NCBI GenBank assembly: GCA_017889545.1
Contig: JAGFZV010000002.1
Coordinates: 124,001 to 188,000 of the forward strand
Direction: 5' to 3'
Length of the DNA stretch: 64,000 nucleotides
Source: Bacillota bacterium
Lineage (GTDB): Bacteria > Bacillota > Negativicutes > CTSoil-072
Below are positions 37,000 through 46,836 of this stretch, in pieces; within the stretch, counting starts at the first letter, position 1; every line of letters starts with the position of its first letter. A program made the position numbers and the translations under genes. The notes below the pieces were generated by a model, which had not been told where the DNA came from, did no database searches, and worked only from the letters and a program-made list of their open reading frames with translations.

Positions 37000-37410
37000 A
37001 TGGTGCGGAGATATTGTAAGAATAAACGTGGGCAATCGATCGTTGAATTTGCTCTGGTTCTTCCCATTCTTTTACTGATAGTATTTGGCATTGTACATTT
37101 TGGATTTCTGTTTTATTCGTACTTAACGGTGAACGAGGCGGCAAGGGAGGGGGCACGATCAGCCGTTGTGGGCGAGACGGATGCTGTCGTTAGAGCCCGG
37201 GTACAGGCTGCATCCACATTGGCCATTCCGAATCCCGCTGTAAATATAGTGATTACTCCTGCGGATACTGCAAGAGTTGTGGGTCAACCGGTAACGGTGA
37301 CTGTAACGATGCCAACCCCCGTGCCGGTTGATTTGCCGTTTGTTTCTACATTTGTGCCTGCGGGAGGGTTAACCGGTACAGTAACCATGCGTGTTGAAAA
37401 CACACCGTAA
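37000..37410 (+). CDS. tadE: TadE-like pseudopilin
   Basis: NKRGQSIVEFALVLPILLLIVFGIVHFGFLFYSYLTVNEAAREGAR. Confidence 0.93.
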   Translation: MVRRYCKNKRGQSIVEFALVLPILLLIVFGIVHFGFLFYSYLTVNEAAREGARSAVVGETDAVVRARVQAASTLAIPNPAVNIVITPADTARVVGQPVTVTVTMPTPVPVDLPFVSTFVPAGGLTGTVTMRVENTP

Positions 37411-37433
37411 CGACATCAGAAGGAGGGGACAAC

Positions 37434-38801
37434 ATGTCTCTTTTAAAACGCATCGAAGAACGCAATACTGGATTGAAAATCGACGACACGCCATCAAAAG
37501 AGAAGACATATGTTAGTAAAAGCGATCCGTATAGAGAATTGAAGGACCGGATCCACAAGAAAATTGTCGACGAGATGAGTGTGGAGGTCAATAATCTTTC
37601 CAAAGATGCAAATGTAAATCGCAGTATGCTGGATACGATGGTCGCCCAGTATTCCAATACGGTTATGAATGCTGAACATGCCCCCATACCTTCTTCCATA
37701 CGGGAACAGATCATTGCGGAAATGATTGATGATGTGCTGGGATTTGGACCGATTGAACCTTTGCTCAAGGAAGAAAGCATTACGGAAGTTATGGTCAACG
37801 GTCCGAAACAAGTCTATATTGAGCGATCTGGAAAGCTAGTATTGACGGACATAACATTTAGAGATAACCATCATGTCATGACAGTAATTGAACGCATCGT
37901 GGCGCCAATCGGACGGAGGATTGATGAAAGTTCTCCTCTTGTGGATGCCCGGTTACCGGATGGGTCGCGTGTTAATGCGATTATTCCTCCATTGTCTCTC
38001 GTGGGACCGTGCCTTACAATCCGGAAATTCAGCCGAGATCCGCTGACCGTTGATAATCTGATCGGGTTTGGAACGTTAACGGAGAATATGGCCTCTTTTA
38101 TTAAAGCTTGCGTGGAAGGCAGACTCAACGTTGTCATTTCCGGCGGTACAGGCTCCGGAAAGACTACGACGCTGAATGTTCTTTCTTCTTTTATTCCCAA
38201 CGACGAGAGGATTGTAACGATTGAAGATGCCGCTGAATTGCAGCTGCGCCAGGATCATGTGGTTACGCTGGAAAGCCGACCGGCAAATATTGAAGGAAAA
38301 GGCGCAATTATGATTCGCGACTTGGTCCGCAATGCGCTGCGGATGCGCCCTGACCGGATTGTTGTCGGTGAGGTGCGGAGCGGAGAAGCGCTGGACATGC
38401 TGCAAGCGATGAACACCGGACATGACGGGTCCATGACGACTGGTCACTCCAACAGTCCCCGTGATACGTTGAGCCGTATCGAAACGATGGTGCTGATGGC
38501 GGGAATGGACTTGCCTGTCCGGGCAATTCGGGAACAGGTTGCTTCGGCTCTTGACCTGATTATCCATCAGACACGAATGCGCGACGGCAGCCGTAAGATT
38601 ACGCAAATTACAGAAGTGCAGGGGATGGAAGGGGACGTAATTATCCTGCAGGATATTTTCACTTTTGTGCAAGCCGGCAAGGATGAATTTGGCCGCGTCA
38701 TCGGGAGTTTTCGGCCAACCGGAATTCGTCCGCGATTTATCGAAAAATTGGAGGAAAACGGAATTCGTTTGCCCAATGAACTGTTTTGGCCGAAAATCTA
38801 G
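37434..38801 (+). CDS. cpaF: Tad pilus ATPase TadA/CpaF
   Basis: [39 protein letters not shown]...[30 protein letters not shown]. Confidence 0.97.
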   Translation: MSLLKRIEERNTGLKIDDTPSKEKTYVSKSDPYRELKDRIHKKIVDEMSVEVNNLSKDANVNRSMLDTMVAQYSNTVMNAEHAPIPSSIREQIIAEMIDDVLGFGPIEPLLKEESITEVMVNGPKQVYIERSGKLVLTDITFRDNHHVMTVIERIVAPIGRRIDESSPLVDARLPDGSRVNAIIPPLSLVGPCLTIRKFSRDPLTVDNLIGFGTLTENMASFIKACVEGRLNVVISGGTGSGKTTTLNVLSSFIPNDERIVTIEDAAELQLRQDHVVTLESRPANIEGKGAIMIRDLVRNALRMRPDRIVVGEVRSGEALDMLQAMNTGHDGSMTTGHSNSPRDTLSRIETMVLMAGMDLPVRAIREQVASALDLIIHQTRMRDGSRKITQITEVQGMEGDVIILQDIFTFVQAGKDEFGRVIGSFRPTGIRPRFIEKLEENGIRLPNELFWPKI

Positions 38802-38818
38802 AAAGGAGGAACGCGACG

Positions 38819-39754
38819 ATGCTATGGATTATTAGTATCCTATTATTCCTCATGGTTTTTCTGTTGTTATATATTCTGATTGGGGTTGCTGGAAAAAAGC
38901 AATCTGCTGCTGAGCGTTTACAAGTTTATGATAATGTTAAAAAAATGGAAGATCAGGATATTTTTGCCGATGAAGAATTGGCAAAGCCAATTTACGAGCG
39001 TTTATTTTCGCCTATCTGGAATAAGATGGGCGAAAAGCTCCGCAAAATGACACCGCAGGCTACATACGCCATGTTTGAGGCAAAACTGCAGGCTGCAGGC
39101 GGTTTTCGCGATATGAGCACCAATGGCTTCCTGCTATTCTGGAGTTTTATTGCGATTTTGCTTGCATTTCTGTTCGGATTGGCTGCCGGGAAAAGCTTCC
39201 GCTTGCCGCTTAATCAGGTAATCGGAATGGGTTTGATTGGATTGGTCATTGGCATGATCTTGCCTGTCGCTGTGCTCAGTCGCCGCATCCGGGCGAGGAA
39301 GGCCGCGATGCAGAAAAGCCTGCCGCCTGTTTTGGATTTGGTCTATGTGAGTGTGCAGGCAGGGTTGGCTTTTGACGGGGCGATCGCGAAAGTTGTGGAG
39401 AAGATGCGCGGCCCACTGGTGGATGAATTCGCTCATATGCTGCAGGAGATCAGGATGGGGATGGCGCGGCGGGATGCGTTGAAAAATTTGTCAGACCGCT
39501 GTCAAGTCCAGGATATATCTCTGTTTACCGCAGCATTAATACAAGCGGATCAGCTTGGGGTAAGCATCGCCAATACGTTAAAAAATCAAGCTGAAGCCGT
39601 ACGCGTCAAGAGACAGCTGTCGATCCGTGAATTGGCGTTAAAAGCTCCGGTTAAAATGCTGATACCCTTGGTATTTTTTATCTTTCCGGCGATATTTGTT
39701 GTGCTGCTAGGACCGGGAGTTATTACGATGATGCATACATTACTTAATAGATAG
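38819..39754 (+). CDS. tadC: Tad pilus inner-membrane protein TadC
   Basis: T2SS-F fold: LPPVLDLVYVSVQAGLAFDGAIAKVVEKM...IQADQLGVSIANTLKNQAEAVRVKRQ. Confidence 0.92.
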   Translation: MLWIISILLFLMVFLLLYILIGVAGKKQSAAERLQVYDNVKKMEDQDIFADEELAKPIYERLFSPIWNKMGEKLRKMTPQATYAMFEAKLQAAGGFRDMSTNGFLLFWSFIAILLAFLFGLAAGKSFRLPLNQVIGMGLIGLVIGMILPVAVLSRRIRARKAAMQKSLPPVLDLVYVSVQAGLAFDGAIAKVVEKMRGPLVDEFAHMLQEIRMGMARRDALKNLSDRCQVQDISLFTAALIQADQLGVSIANTLKNQAEAVRVKRQLSIRELALKAPVKMLIPLVFFIFPAIFVVLLGPGVITMMHTLLNR

Positions 39755-39820
39755 GCTTATAATTTTCGGGTAACTTTTTAATATGATATAATTCATTTTT
39801 GCGAGGGCTGAGGGGGAAAT

Positions 39821-40504
39821 ATGAGCAATGCCAATAGGCAATTTTGCGATGAACACATTACAGTAAAACAGCAGCGTATCCGTTTCCTTGCTAATATGCT
39901 CGTATCAGCTTATTTGATCGTTATTTTGATGGCGACGATGTTCACAATGATTAAGACGCCCGCCCGGTTTTTGTGGGGCGTTCCTGTTGTCCTTGTCAGT
40001 TCGCTGGATCTTTACTTTTTAACCCGAAGCTTTTTACAAAAACCGAAAAGCATTGATACGCGATTTTCAACGTTCATCATCAGTTTGGGGGCAACCTTTG
40101 GTTTCAGCGTATGGGTGATGCTGTTGGTCCCACCGCAGTTTGAATTTGCCAATGCGGAGTTTATTCAACAGGCGGGTAAACTGCTTTCATTGTTCCCATA
40201 CCCTATTGTAGTTTGGTCGTTGTTTTGTTTGAAAGACTGCCTTACTGTCGTACCTGAAGCCCACTCGGTAGTCGCCCATGGACCGTACAAATATTCCCGG
40301 CACCCTTTGTATATGTGCTATATCGTTTGGGCGGTTGCTAACGTTATGATGTTTCCCAGTTTTCTGATGTTTTTTGCTGCCCTTGGCCAAATCGCTTTCC
40401 TGTATATAAGGCTGCGAAGGGAAGAACGGATATTGCTGACTAGTTTCCCCGAATATCGCAGTTATTATGAAACGGTTGGGCTAATCGGCAGAATTCACGT
40501 GTGA
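39821..40504 (+). CDS. Isoprenylcysteine carboxyl methyltransferase (ICMT/PEMT)-family membrane methyltransferase
   Basis: HSVVAHGPYKYSRHPLYMCYIVW...REERILLTSFPEYRSYYE. Confidence 0.82.
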   Translation: MSNANRQFCDEHITVKQQRIRFLANMLVSAYLIVILMATMFTMIKTPARFLWGVPVVLVSSLDLYFLTRSFLQKPKSIDTRFSTFIISLGATFGFSVWVMLLVPPQFEFANAEFIQQAGKLLSLFPYPIVVWSLFCLKDCLTVVPEAHSVVAHGPYKYSRHPLYMCYIVWAVANVMMFPSFLMFFAALGQIAFLYIRLRREERILLTSFPEYRSYYETVGLIGRIHV

Positions 40505-40596
40505 TCCGGCAGGAATGTACTGTAATTATTGATTCATAACATTGTTTTGGGTCTCCTTTCTCTCGAAAGGCTATAAACAAGGGAGGCGAACCGAAT

Positions 40597-41502
40597 ATGC
40601 TAAAATATATAAAAAATAGTAAGGGTTCGGTGGTGATTATTGTTGCGGCGGCAATGGTCGTGATGCTCGGTTTTGCTGCTTTGGTCATTGATGTTGGTGC
40701 CTGGTACAATGGCCGGGTTCAATTGTCCAATTTAGCTGATGCCGCTGCGCTGGCCGGGGCTCAGGATCTCCCGGATACTGCTGCGGCAGAAGGAACGGCT
40801 CGTGTTTATGCCGCGATCAGTCCTCCGGGGCATGCCGGCGATGTGATTACTGTGGATGCTCAAACCGATCATATCACCGTAGATGCAACTAGGGTTGCAC
40901 CATCGTATTTTGCGCGAGTATTAGGGATCAATAACGTGACCATTACCGCACATGCCAGAGTGAACCGAGGTGTGGCTGGTTCCGCCAGAAGTGTTGTTCC
41001 GTTGGGCTATGTGGCAGACCCGGATCAGCCATTTCCGTTGACAAAGGGTGTTGAATACCCAATAACCCTTGAAGCCGGGGAGGGAACAAAAGGGAACTAT
41101 CTGCTGCTCGATTTTCCCGTTAACCCAATAAATATTGTGCCTGGGCCGATTTATTCATCGGCTGGTGGGGATTTTATGAATTACATTATGTATGGTTATG
41201 GCGGCACAATTCAGGTAAACTCTTATGTTTGGTCAAATACCGGTCTGAAGGTTGGCCAGGTTAGCCCGGCCATTAATTACCGTGTCGGTGATACAGTGAT
41301 TGTTCCTGTAATCACCAAGATGTCTTTTGATGCTTCAACCGGAAAATCAGAGTATCTGACCTGGGGGTTTGCTGCTTTTCAAGTTACCGGTTATTCCGGT
41401 AAAACTGTGAAAGGGAAGTTTCTTGAGTTCAATACTTCAGACGCCGGCCCTGGTGGTAATCCTGCTAACTTGGGGTTGAGCTACATGAGACTAGTTGAAT
41501 AA
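40597..41502 (+). CDS. TadG-like pilus assembly protein
   Basis: NSKGSVVIIVAAAMVVMLGFAALVIDVGAWYNGRVQLSNLADAAALAGAQDLP. Confidence 0.88.
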   Translation: MLKYIKNSKGSVVIIVAAAMVVMLGFAALVIDVGAWYNGRVQLSNLADAAALAGAQDLPDTAAAEGTARVYAAISPPGHAGDVITVDAQTDHITVDATRVAPSYFARVLGINNVTITAHARVNRGVAGSARSVVPLGYVADPDQPFPLTKGVEYPITLEAGEGTKGNYLLLDFPVNPINIVPGPIYSSAGGDFMNYIMYGYGGTIQVNSYVWSNTGLKVGQVSPAINYRVGDTVIVPVITKMSFDASTGKSEYLTWGFAAFQVTGYSGKTVKGKFLEFNTSDAGPGGNPANLGLSYMRLVE

Positions 41503-41549
41503 TTATTGTTATACTACCGTGTAATAGTTGATCATTGCAAAATGAAAAT

Positions 41550-41616
41550 GAAATATGCTCAATAGCGGCCGTGTTGGAACGCAGGTTTTAGCACGGTTTT
41601 TTATTGAGCATATTTC
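41550..41616. terminator. Bidirectional terminator between convergent genes
   Basis: GAAATATGCTCAATA ... CCGTG..CACGG.. TTTTTTATTGAGCATATTTC. Confidence 0.75.
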
Positions 41617-41640
41617 ATACTTAATTTCAGGAGTTTCTTT

Positions 41641-43503
41641 TTATTCCCCCAACACCTCACTCACCTCAACCAACCGTATAAACTCGGCCCGGTACCCTTG
41701 TGTATCGGGTCCTTTTGCGCTTTTGGACAGATCCAGGACTTGCTGGTAGGAAGACTGGGCTTTGAATTCGGAGTTGCGGAGCAGCATGGCGTATTCAGCA
41801 ACGGCAGCGGCAAAACGGAAGTTATCAGATGGCAGGGAGTTAAAGACATTGACCGGAGTTGTGAAGAGGGTACTCGCATCTTCGTGTGGTTTTTTGTAAC
41901 GGACTTTGACCTGCAAGAGTTCTTCGCTGGGAATGACGATAGGTTTTTGATAAATCAGCGGATTGACCGAAACACCGCTTTCTTCTGCGTCAGCCGGAAT
42001 GATTTCGTACAGTGCAGTGACGGAGTGTCCGGCGCCCATATCGCCGGCATCTTTTTTGTCATTGTTGAAGTCGCTGGTGGCAAGTGTGCGGTTTTCATAG
42101 CCGATCAGACGGTATTGTTTGACTTTCGCCGGGTTGAATTCAACTTGCATTTTGACATCTTTCGCTATGGTGTATAAGGTACCGGCCATTTGGCTAACCA
42201 AGACTTTTTTCGCTTCGGTTGCATTGTCGATGTAGGCGTAATTTCCATTGCCTTTGTCGGCTAGGGTTTCCATCTTATTATCCTTGATATTTCCCATCCC
42301 GAAGCCGAGGACGCTGAGGGAAATTCCGTCGTCACGCCGTTCTTCAATCAGACGGCTCAATTCGCCTTCGCTGCTGACGCCGACATTGAAATCTCCGTCG
42401 GTAGCCAGGATGACCCGGTTGTTTCCTCCACTTATGAGATTTTCTTTGGCGATTTTATAGGCCAGTTTGATTCCTTCGCCGCCGGCTGTGGATCCTCCGG
42501 CTTGCAGGCTATCGATGGCTTTACGGATTTTATCTTTTTCGCTGCCGGAGGTTGGTTCCAGTACCACTCCTGCACTACCCGCATAGACGACGATCGACAC
42601 TTGGTCTTGCGGCCGTAATTGGTTTACCAGCATGGTAAAAGCGGTTTTCAGGAGCGGCAATTTGTTCTGTGCGCTCATGGAGCCGGAAACATCGATCAGG
42701 AAGACCAGATTGCTGGGAGGGATCTCATTTGCTTGCAGCGCTTTGCCTTGCAGGCCGATCAGGACCAGTTGATGCTTGGCATTCCAGGGGCATGTTCCGA
42801 CTTCGGTTGTCAGAGAAAACGGATGCTCTCCAGCAGGTTGCGGGTAATCATAGGTAAAGTAGTTGAGCAGTTCTTCTGTCCGGACGGAATCGGCCGGAGG
42901 CAGTTTGCCGGAGTTGATGAAGCGGCGGATATTGCTGTAGGAAGCGGTATCTACGTCAATGGAGAAGGTGGACAGGGCATTCGTTACGGTGTCCTGGAAG
43001 CTGACGTCGGTAATGCGGGTATATTCTTCCGTATTATGCGAATAAGCCGGAGTGTAGTAGGCCATTTGATTTGCATAGCCTGCCGGTGCGGAGGCGTATT
43101 CCATCCTCGCCATCAACATGCCGCCTTTGGGCATGGGGCCGTGAGCGCCTGTCATCCAGTATTGTTCTTGATCGGGTGTTTTTAAAACCAATATCGTATT
43201 TTTGCTGTCGTTTTTTTGGAAGGTCAGCTGATATTTTTGCTGCAGCAATTCGATAATTTGCTCTATGGTTTGTTGAGCTGCCAAATCCAAATCAACAGTC
43301 ATTCCGGCGGCTTCTGGAACTGCGATCATCTGGATCCCGCTTTGCTGACTCAGAACGGTAAGCAGGTCATCAAGCGGCATACCGGACGCTTGGATGTTTT
43401 GCGACAACTGCGTGGTCTTGATCCGGTCTTCGAGATTTCCCGGAGCGGTCCAGGCAGTGGTCACCATCAGTAACAATAATACGGTAAGCAATAGTTTTTT
43501 CAT
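41641..43503 (-). CDS. von Willebrand factor type A protein (YfbK-like) with N-terminal STN-like domain
   Basis: Signal peptide; QNIQASGMPLDDLLTVLSQQSGIQMIAV...IIELLQQKYQLTF STN-like; FLIDVSGSMSAQNKL MIDAS. Confidence 0.88.
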   Translation of the reverse strand: MKKLLLTVLLLLMVTTAWTAPGNLEDRIKTTQLSQNIQASGMPLDDLLTVLSQQSGIQMIAVPEAAGMTVDLDLAAQQTIEQIIELLQQKYQLTFQKNDSKNTILVLKTPDQEQYWMTGAHGPMPKGGMLMARMEYASAPAGYANQMAYYTPAYSHNTEEYTRITDVSFQDTVTNALSTFSIDVDTASYSNIRRFINSGKLPPADSVRTEELLNYFTYDYPQPAGEHPFSLTTEVGTCPWNAKHQLVLIGLQGKALQANEIPPSNLVFLIDVSGSMSAQNKLPLLKTAFTMLVNQLRPQDQVSIVVYAGSAGVVLEPTSGSEKDKIRKAIDSLQAGGSTAGGEGIKLAYKIAKENLISGGNNRVILATDGDFNVGVSSEGELSRLIEERRDDGISLSVLGFGMGNIKDNKMETLADKGNGNYAYIDNATEAKKVLVSQMAGTLYTIAKDVKMQVEFNPAKVKQYRLIGYENRTLATSDFNNDKKDAGDMGAGHSVTALYEIIPADAEESGVSVNPLIYQKPIVIPSEELLQVKVRYKKPHEDASTLFTTPVNVFNSLPSDNFRFAAAVAEYAMLLRNSEFKAQSSYQQVLDLSKSAKGPDTQGYRAEFIRLVEVSEVLGE

Positions 43504-43548
43504 GTTGCAAGTCATCCCCTTTTAACGGATTTTTGTTTTCACTGTCCT

Positions 43549-43575
43549 AAACGGTGCATGAAATAAAAAAGTAAC
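43549..43575 (-). promoter_or_regulatory. Putative ECF-sigma promoter for vWA gene
   Basis: Minus strand GTTAC-N17-CGTTT within CCGTTACTTTTTTATTTCATGCACCGTTTAGG. Confidence 0.55.
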
Positions 43576-43608
43576 GGGTGAAATGGAAAAACATTTTTTC
43601 GTACATGC

Positions 43609-43634
43609 GTTACTTTTTTATAATTTGTACGTTT
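43609..43634 (+). promoter_or_regulatory. Putative ECF-sigma autoregulatory promoter
   Basis: GTTAC-N16-CGTTT within GCGTTACTTTTTTATAATTTGTACGTTTTATAG; mirrors motif on other strand. Confidence 0.55.
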
Positions 43635-43700
43635 TATAGATTGATCTCTATGAATTCATTGACGTGATCTTGTCTTTCATTCTACAATGGAAGAGTTATA

Positions 43701-44306
43701 TTGAATGAAAAGATGGGTAAAGTTGGTGATGGAATGCCGGTGGATGAAAATGAATTAATCGTTCAGGCAAAGACGGGTGATCGGGCCGCGCTGAATGAGC
43801 TTGTGGCGCAATATTGGCAGCCGGTGTATCATTTTGCCTTATATAAGACTGGTAATCAGCAGGATGCGGAGGAAGTAACGCAGGAGACCTTTATCCGCGC
43901 CTTTCGCTCTCTGTCGAATTATCAGTTTACGGGGGCGGCATTTACTACGTATTTGAAACGGATTGCCGTCAATCTCATCACTGATTTTTGGCGCAAAAAA
44001 AGCCGCAGTCCGGCCCTGACCGACATTGCGGAGCATCCGCAGCTTGTAGCAGATGAGGAAGAACCGGATGTTCAGCTTGTTAGTAATGAAATGCGGGAAA
44101 CCATTGCCCGTGTGCTGCAGAAACTGCCGGCTGAGCAACGGCAAACAGTAGAATTACGGATTATTGCCGGTCTGCCGGTCAGGGATACGGCGCTGGCCAT
44201 GGGAAAATCAGAAGCGGCGGTTAAAATGCTGCAGCAGCGGGCGCTGAAGAATTTGCGTACGCTGCTGATAGATACAGGAATGATGGAAAATTGTGCAGGG
44301 AGGTGA
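43701..44306 (+). CDS. ECF-family RNA polymerase sigma factor
   Basis: YKTGNQQDAEEVTQETFIRAFRSLSNYQF...LPAEQRQTVELRIIAGLPVRDTALAMGKSEAAVKMLQQRALKNLR; exact start uncertain. Confidence 0.93.
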   Translation: MNEKMGKVGDGMPVDENELIVQAKTGDRAALNELVAQYWQPVYHFALYKTGNQQDAEEVTQETFIRAFRSLSNYQFTGAAFTTYLKRIAVNLITDFWRKKSRSPALTDIAEHPQLVADEEEPDVQLVSNEMRETIARVLQKLPAEQRQTVELRIIAGLPVRDTALAMGKSEAAVKMLQQRALKNLRTLLIDTGMMENCAGR

Positions 44307-44311
44307 ACCGA

Positions 44312-45343
44312 ATGACCGAGTCCATAAAAGGGTCCCAAGAAGCGGAGATCTTATCGCAGTTGATCGATGAGCTGAATGCCGGACAGCAGCCCGAAAGCGA
44401 TGATCCGGAAACAGCCGAACTGTTAGCGGTAGCCGCGCTGATAAAAAAAACGGGGCCGGTTGTCCGGCCGCCGCAGTTCCTGTTGGATCAAACGGTAGAT
44501 AAAATTCTTGCCGATCAGCCTGCCAAGCCGACGAAACGGTTTTGGTCCTGGCTGCATCCCGGTGTTCTGGGAGCGGCGGCTTCGATTCTGCTGGTGGTTG
44601 GTTTCAATTTGGCTCCTTCGTGGAACAGCAGTGAGGTACAGTCGGTTTCTGCTCCGGCGGCTGTAGTAGAACGCCGGGAAATGGCGTCAACTGTTCAATC
44701 TGCTGTGAGTGAAGATAAGCAACCTACAGTTCTGAAGCAAGAGACGAAGGTTACCACGATTACGCCGGAAAAAACGAGCAGCACTGTTCAAGAAAATTCT
44801 CCTGTACCTGCTGCTCCTGCGTCTATAAACTCTTCACCGAATATGGAGAGCTCTTCAGCCAAAGTAATGGCCGGTTCGCCGCCGGAAACAGCAAAAAAAG
44901 CGCCTGTTTTGAAAGAACAAGCGCCGGTGAAGGCAGAGCAGCCTCCAATCATGACAGAACAAGCTTCTGTGAGCAATAAAAGCGGATCCATCAACAAGGC
45001 TGCTGCTTTTACGATAGACGATCCGGCGGATCGCTGGCCGCTGCCGATATTATCTCTGCCCGGGCAGACGCCGGATGAAATCAGCAGCGATAAAAAAACC
45101 GGCGCTGTGCGCCAGGTCTTCTGGAAAGGTACGCCTCAGGAAGTAATCATTACGCAGCGAAGAGTATGGTTGGAGGAAGTGGCCGCTCAGACAGCGTCGA
45201 GCATCAAACCGGAGCTGGGGGAAGAGAAAACCGCTGCGGTCAATTCGGTCACGCTGATCCTGCACAGCCAGGAAGTTACAATCGAGGGACACCGGTCAGA
45301 GCAAGAATTGACGAAAATCGCCAAACAATTGACGTCGCCTTAA
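44312..45343 (+). CDS. Putative anti-sigma factor (single TM, translationally coupled to sigma gene)
   Basis: Overlaps/abuts sigma stop; cytoplasmic N-terminus, TM at WLHPGVLGAAASILLVVGFNLA, long low-complexity extracytoplasmic region. Confidence 0.65.
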   Translation: MTESIKGSQEAEILSQLIDELNAGQQPESDDPETAELLAVAALIKKTGPVVRPPQFLLDQTVDKILADQPAKPTKRFWSWLHPGVLGAAASILLVVGFNLAPSWNSSEVQSVSAPAAVVERREMASTVQSAVSEDKQPTVLKQETKVTTITPEKTSSTVQENSPVPAAPASINSSPNMESSSAKVMAGSPPETAKKAPVLKEQAPVKAEQPPIMTEQASVSNKSGSINKAAAFTIDDPADRWPLPILSLPGQTPDEISSDKKTGAVRQVFWKGTPQEVIITQRRVWLEEVAAQTASSIKPELGEEKTAAVNSVTLILHSQEVTIEGHRSEQELTKIAKQLTSP

Positions 45344-45366
45344 ACGAATAAAAATACCAACGATAA

Positions 45367-45437
45367 GGTCGGATAATAACCACAAGCGGAAGTCAAGCGA
45401 TAGCGGTGAAGCGGTGGTTATTACCCGACCTTTTTTT
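45367..45437. terminator. Terminator hairpin
   Basis: GGTCGGATAATAACCAC ... GTGGTTATTACCCGACCTTTTTTT. Confidence 0.8.
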
Positions 45438-46593
45438 ACCGGTTGGACAGCCAGATGTATTGCCCGGTCTGATTAATATAGCCTTTAATTCCGTAGAATA
45501 GATGGACTTCTGCAATGCCGTTTTGAAAATCATCGGCGGTCCGGTAAATCGGCGCGATGACCATTTCCCCGGCAGCATTGATGTACCCGGTTCCGTTTAC
45601 CGTCCGGACTGCGGCCAGTCCTTCATGGAATTCGATCGGCGAGCCGAAGAGAAGGCCTTGGTATTGCGGTGGAATGACCCAGCGGCCCTGTTTATCGATA
45701 AAGCCCCAGAGCCCGTTCTTTTTTACTGCGGCCAGTCCTTCACTGAACTTCCAGGCATCTTCAAATTGCAGGGGGATGACTTGCCGGCCGCTGCTGTCGA
45801 GAAAACCGTACATTTTATTTTTGCAGACCAGCGCCATGCCTTCCTGATATTGCTCCGCCCAGTCGTAATCGAAATTGACAACGGTTTTGCCTGTCTTATC
45901 AATAAAACCCCATTTATTCTGGTTGAAAGGGCCGCTGCTGATGGGCGTGATCTTTTCCTTGAATAAATCCTGCCGTCCGTACATCACCCGGTAAAAATTC
46001 GGTTCAATGATTACATGGCCCTGCCAATCCATGAAGCCCATTTTGTTGTCTGCCAGAAAAGCGATTAAGCCGCCTTCGACTTCCCAAGCTTCCTTGTAGG
46101 GAGTTTCCAGGAGGACAGCGCCGGTTTTGTCAATGAAAACAGTGGTGCTCGTCTGCACGCGGGCTATTCCGTTGTGGAACGGGGAGCCTGCCTGGTACAC
46201 AGGCAGGATGACCGTTTTTCCGGTTTTGTCAATGTAACCGATATTGCCGTGCGGTTCAAACGCAACCGCCGCCAACCCTTCGCTGAAGTCAAACGCCTGT
46301 CTGAACTGGGGTGCGATAACAAACTTGCCTCGCTGGTCAATGTATCCCCATTTGGTCGACGCGGCAGTTTGAACCGCAGCCAGGCCATCACTAAAATTTC
46401 TGGCATAGGTGAAGCGGGGCGGGATGATCTTGATTCCCTGATTATTGATAAAACCGTATAAGCCGTTGCTGCTCTTGATCATGTAAAGCCGGCTGCTGTC
46501 GTCAGCGGCTGATGCGGATCCGCCGCTGCACAGAAAAAACCAAATCCATAGAAATAACAGTGTAAGGGCGAGGGAAGGCTTACTTGGGCGCAT
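45436..46593 (-). CDS. WG-repeat protein
   Basis: Signal peptide; repeated WGFIDKTGK/YGFLDSSGRQVIPLQFEDAWKFSEGLAAVKKNGLWGFIDKQGR units. Confidence 0.95.
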   Translation of the reverse strand: MRPSKPSLALTLLFLWIWFFLCSGGSASAADDSSRLYMIKSSNGLYGFINNQGIKIIPPRFTYARNFSDGLAAVQTAASTKWGYIDQRGKFVIAPQFRQAFDFSEGLAAVAFEPHGNIGYIDKTGKTVILPVYQAGSPFHNGIARVQTSTTVFIDKTGAVLLETPYKEAWEVEGGLIAFLADNKMGFMDWQGHVIIEPNFYRVMYGRQDLFKEKITPISSGPFNQNKWGFIDKTGKTVVNFDYDWAEQYQEGMALVCKNKMYGFLDSSGRQVIPLQFEDAWKFSEGLAAVKKNGLWGFIDKQGRWVIPPQYQGLLFGSPIEFHEGLAAVRTVNGTGYINAAGEMVIAPIYRTADDFQNGIAEVHLFYGIKGYINQTGQYIWLSNR

Positions 46594-46836
46594 ATCGAAG
46601 ATCTCCTCCTGTTGTGATGAATGCCGTATGTTAGTTTTTCCTCATAGGATTCGATTTTCCTGCTATTGTTGTCAGGATGTTTGCCCGGCAGTCTTGCTTG
46701 GAAATTTTGCAAAGCAATGTTAAAATTCGGTTAACAGAAGGAAAAAGGATGATTTTGTCGAATTTTATTCTATTGTAACCATTGGTAGGATAACTGATTT
46801 CGAGGTATTAACTTAGTAACGGAGGGCGATTGCGAA

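Noticed and set aside
38076-38672. 198-aa minus-strand ORF opposite tadA/cpaF
   Set aside because: Antisense shadow of a strongly conserved ATPase; no SD or motif.
42619-43185. 188-aa plus-strand ORF opposite vWA gene
   Set aside because: Antisense shadow of a conserved MIDAS-containing protein.
43562-43622. Inverted repeat AAAAAAGTAACG/CGTTACTTTTTT considered as a terminator
   Set aside because: It is upstream of both divergent genes; outward -35/-10 matches make paired ECF promoters a better explanation.
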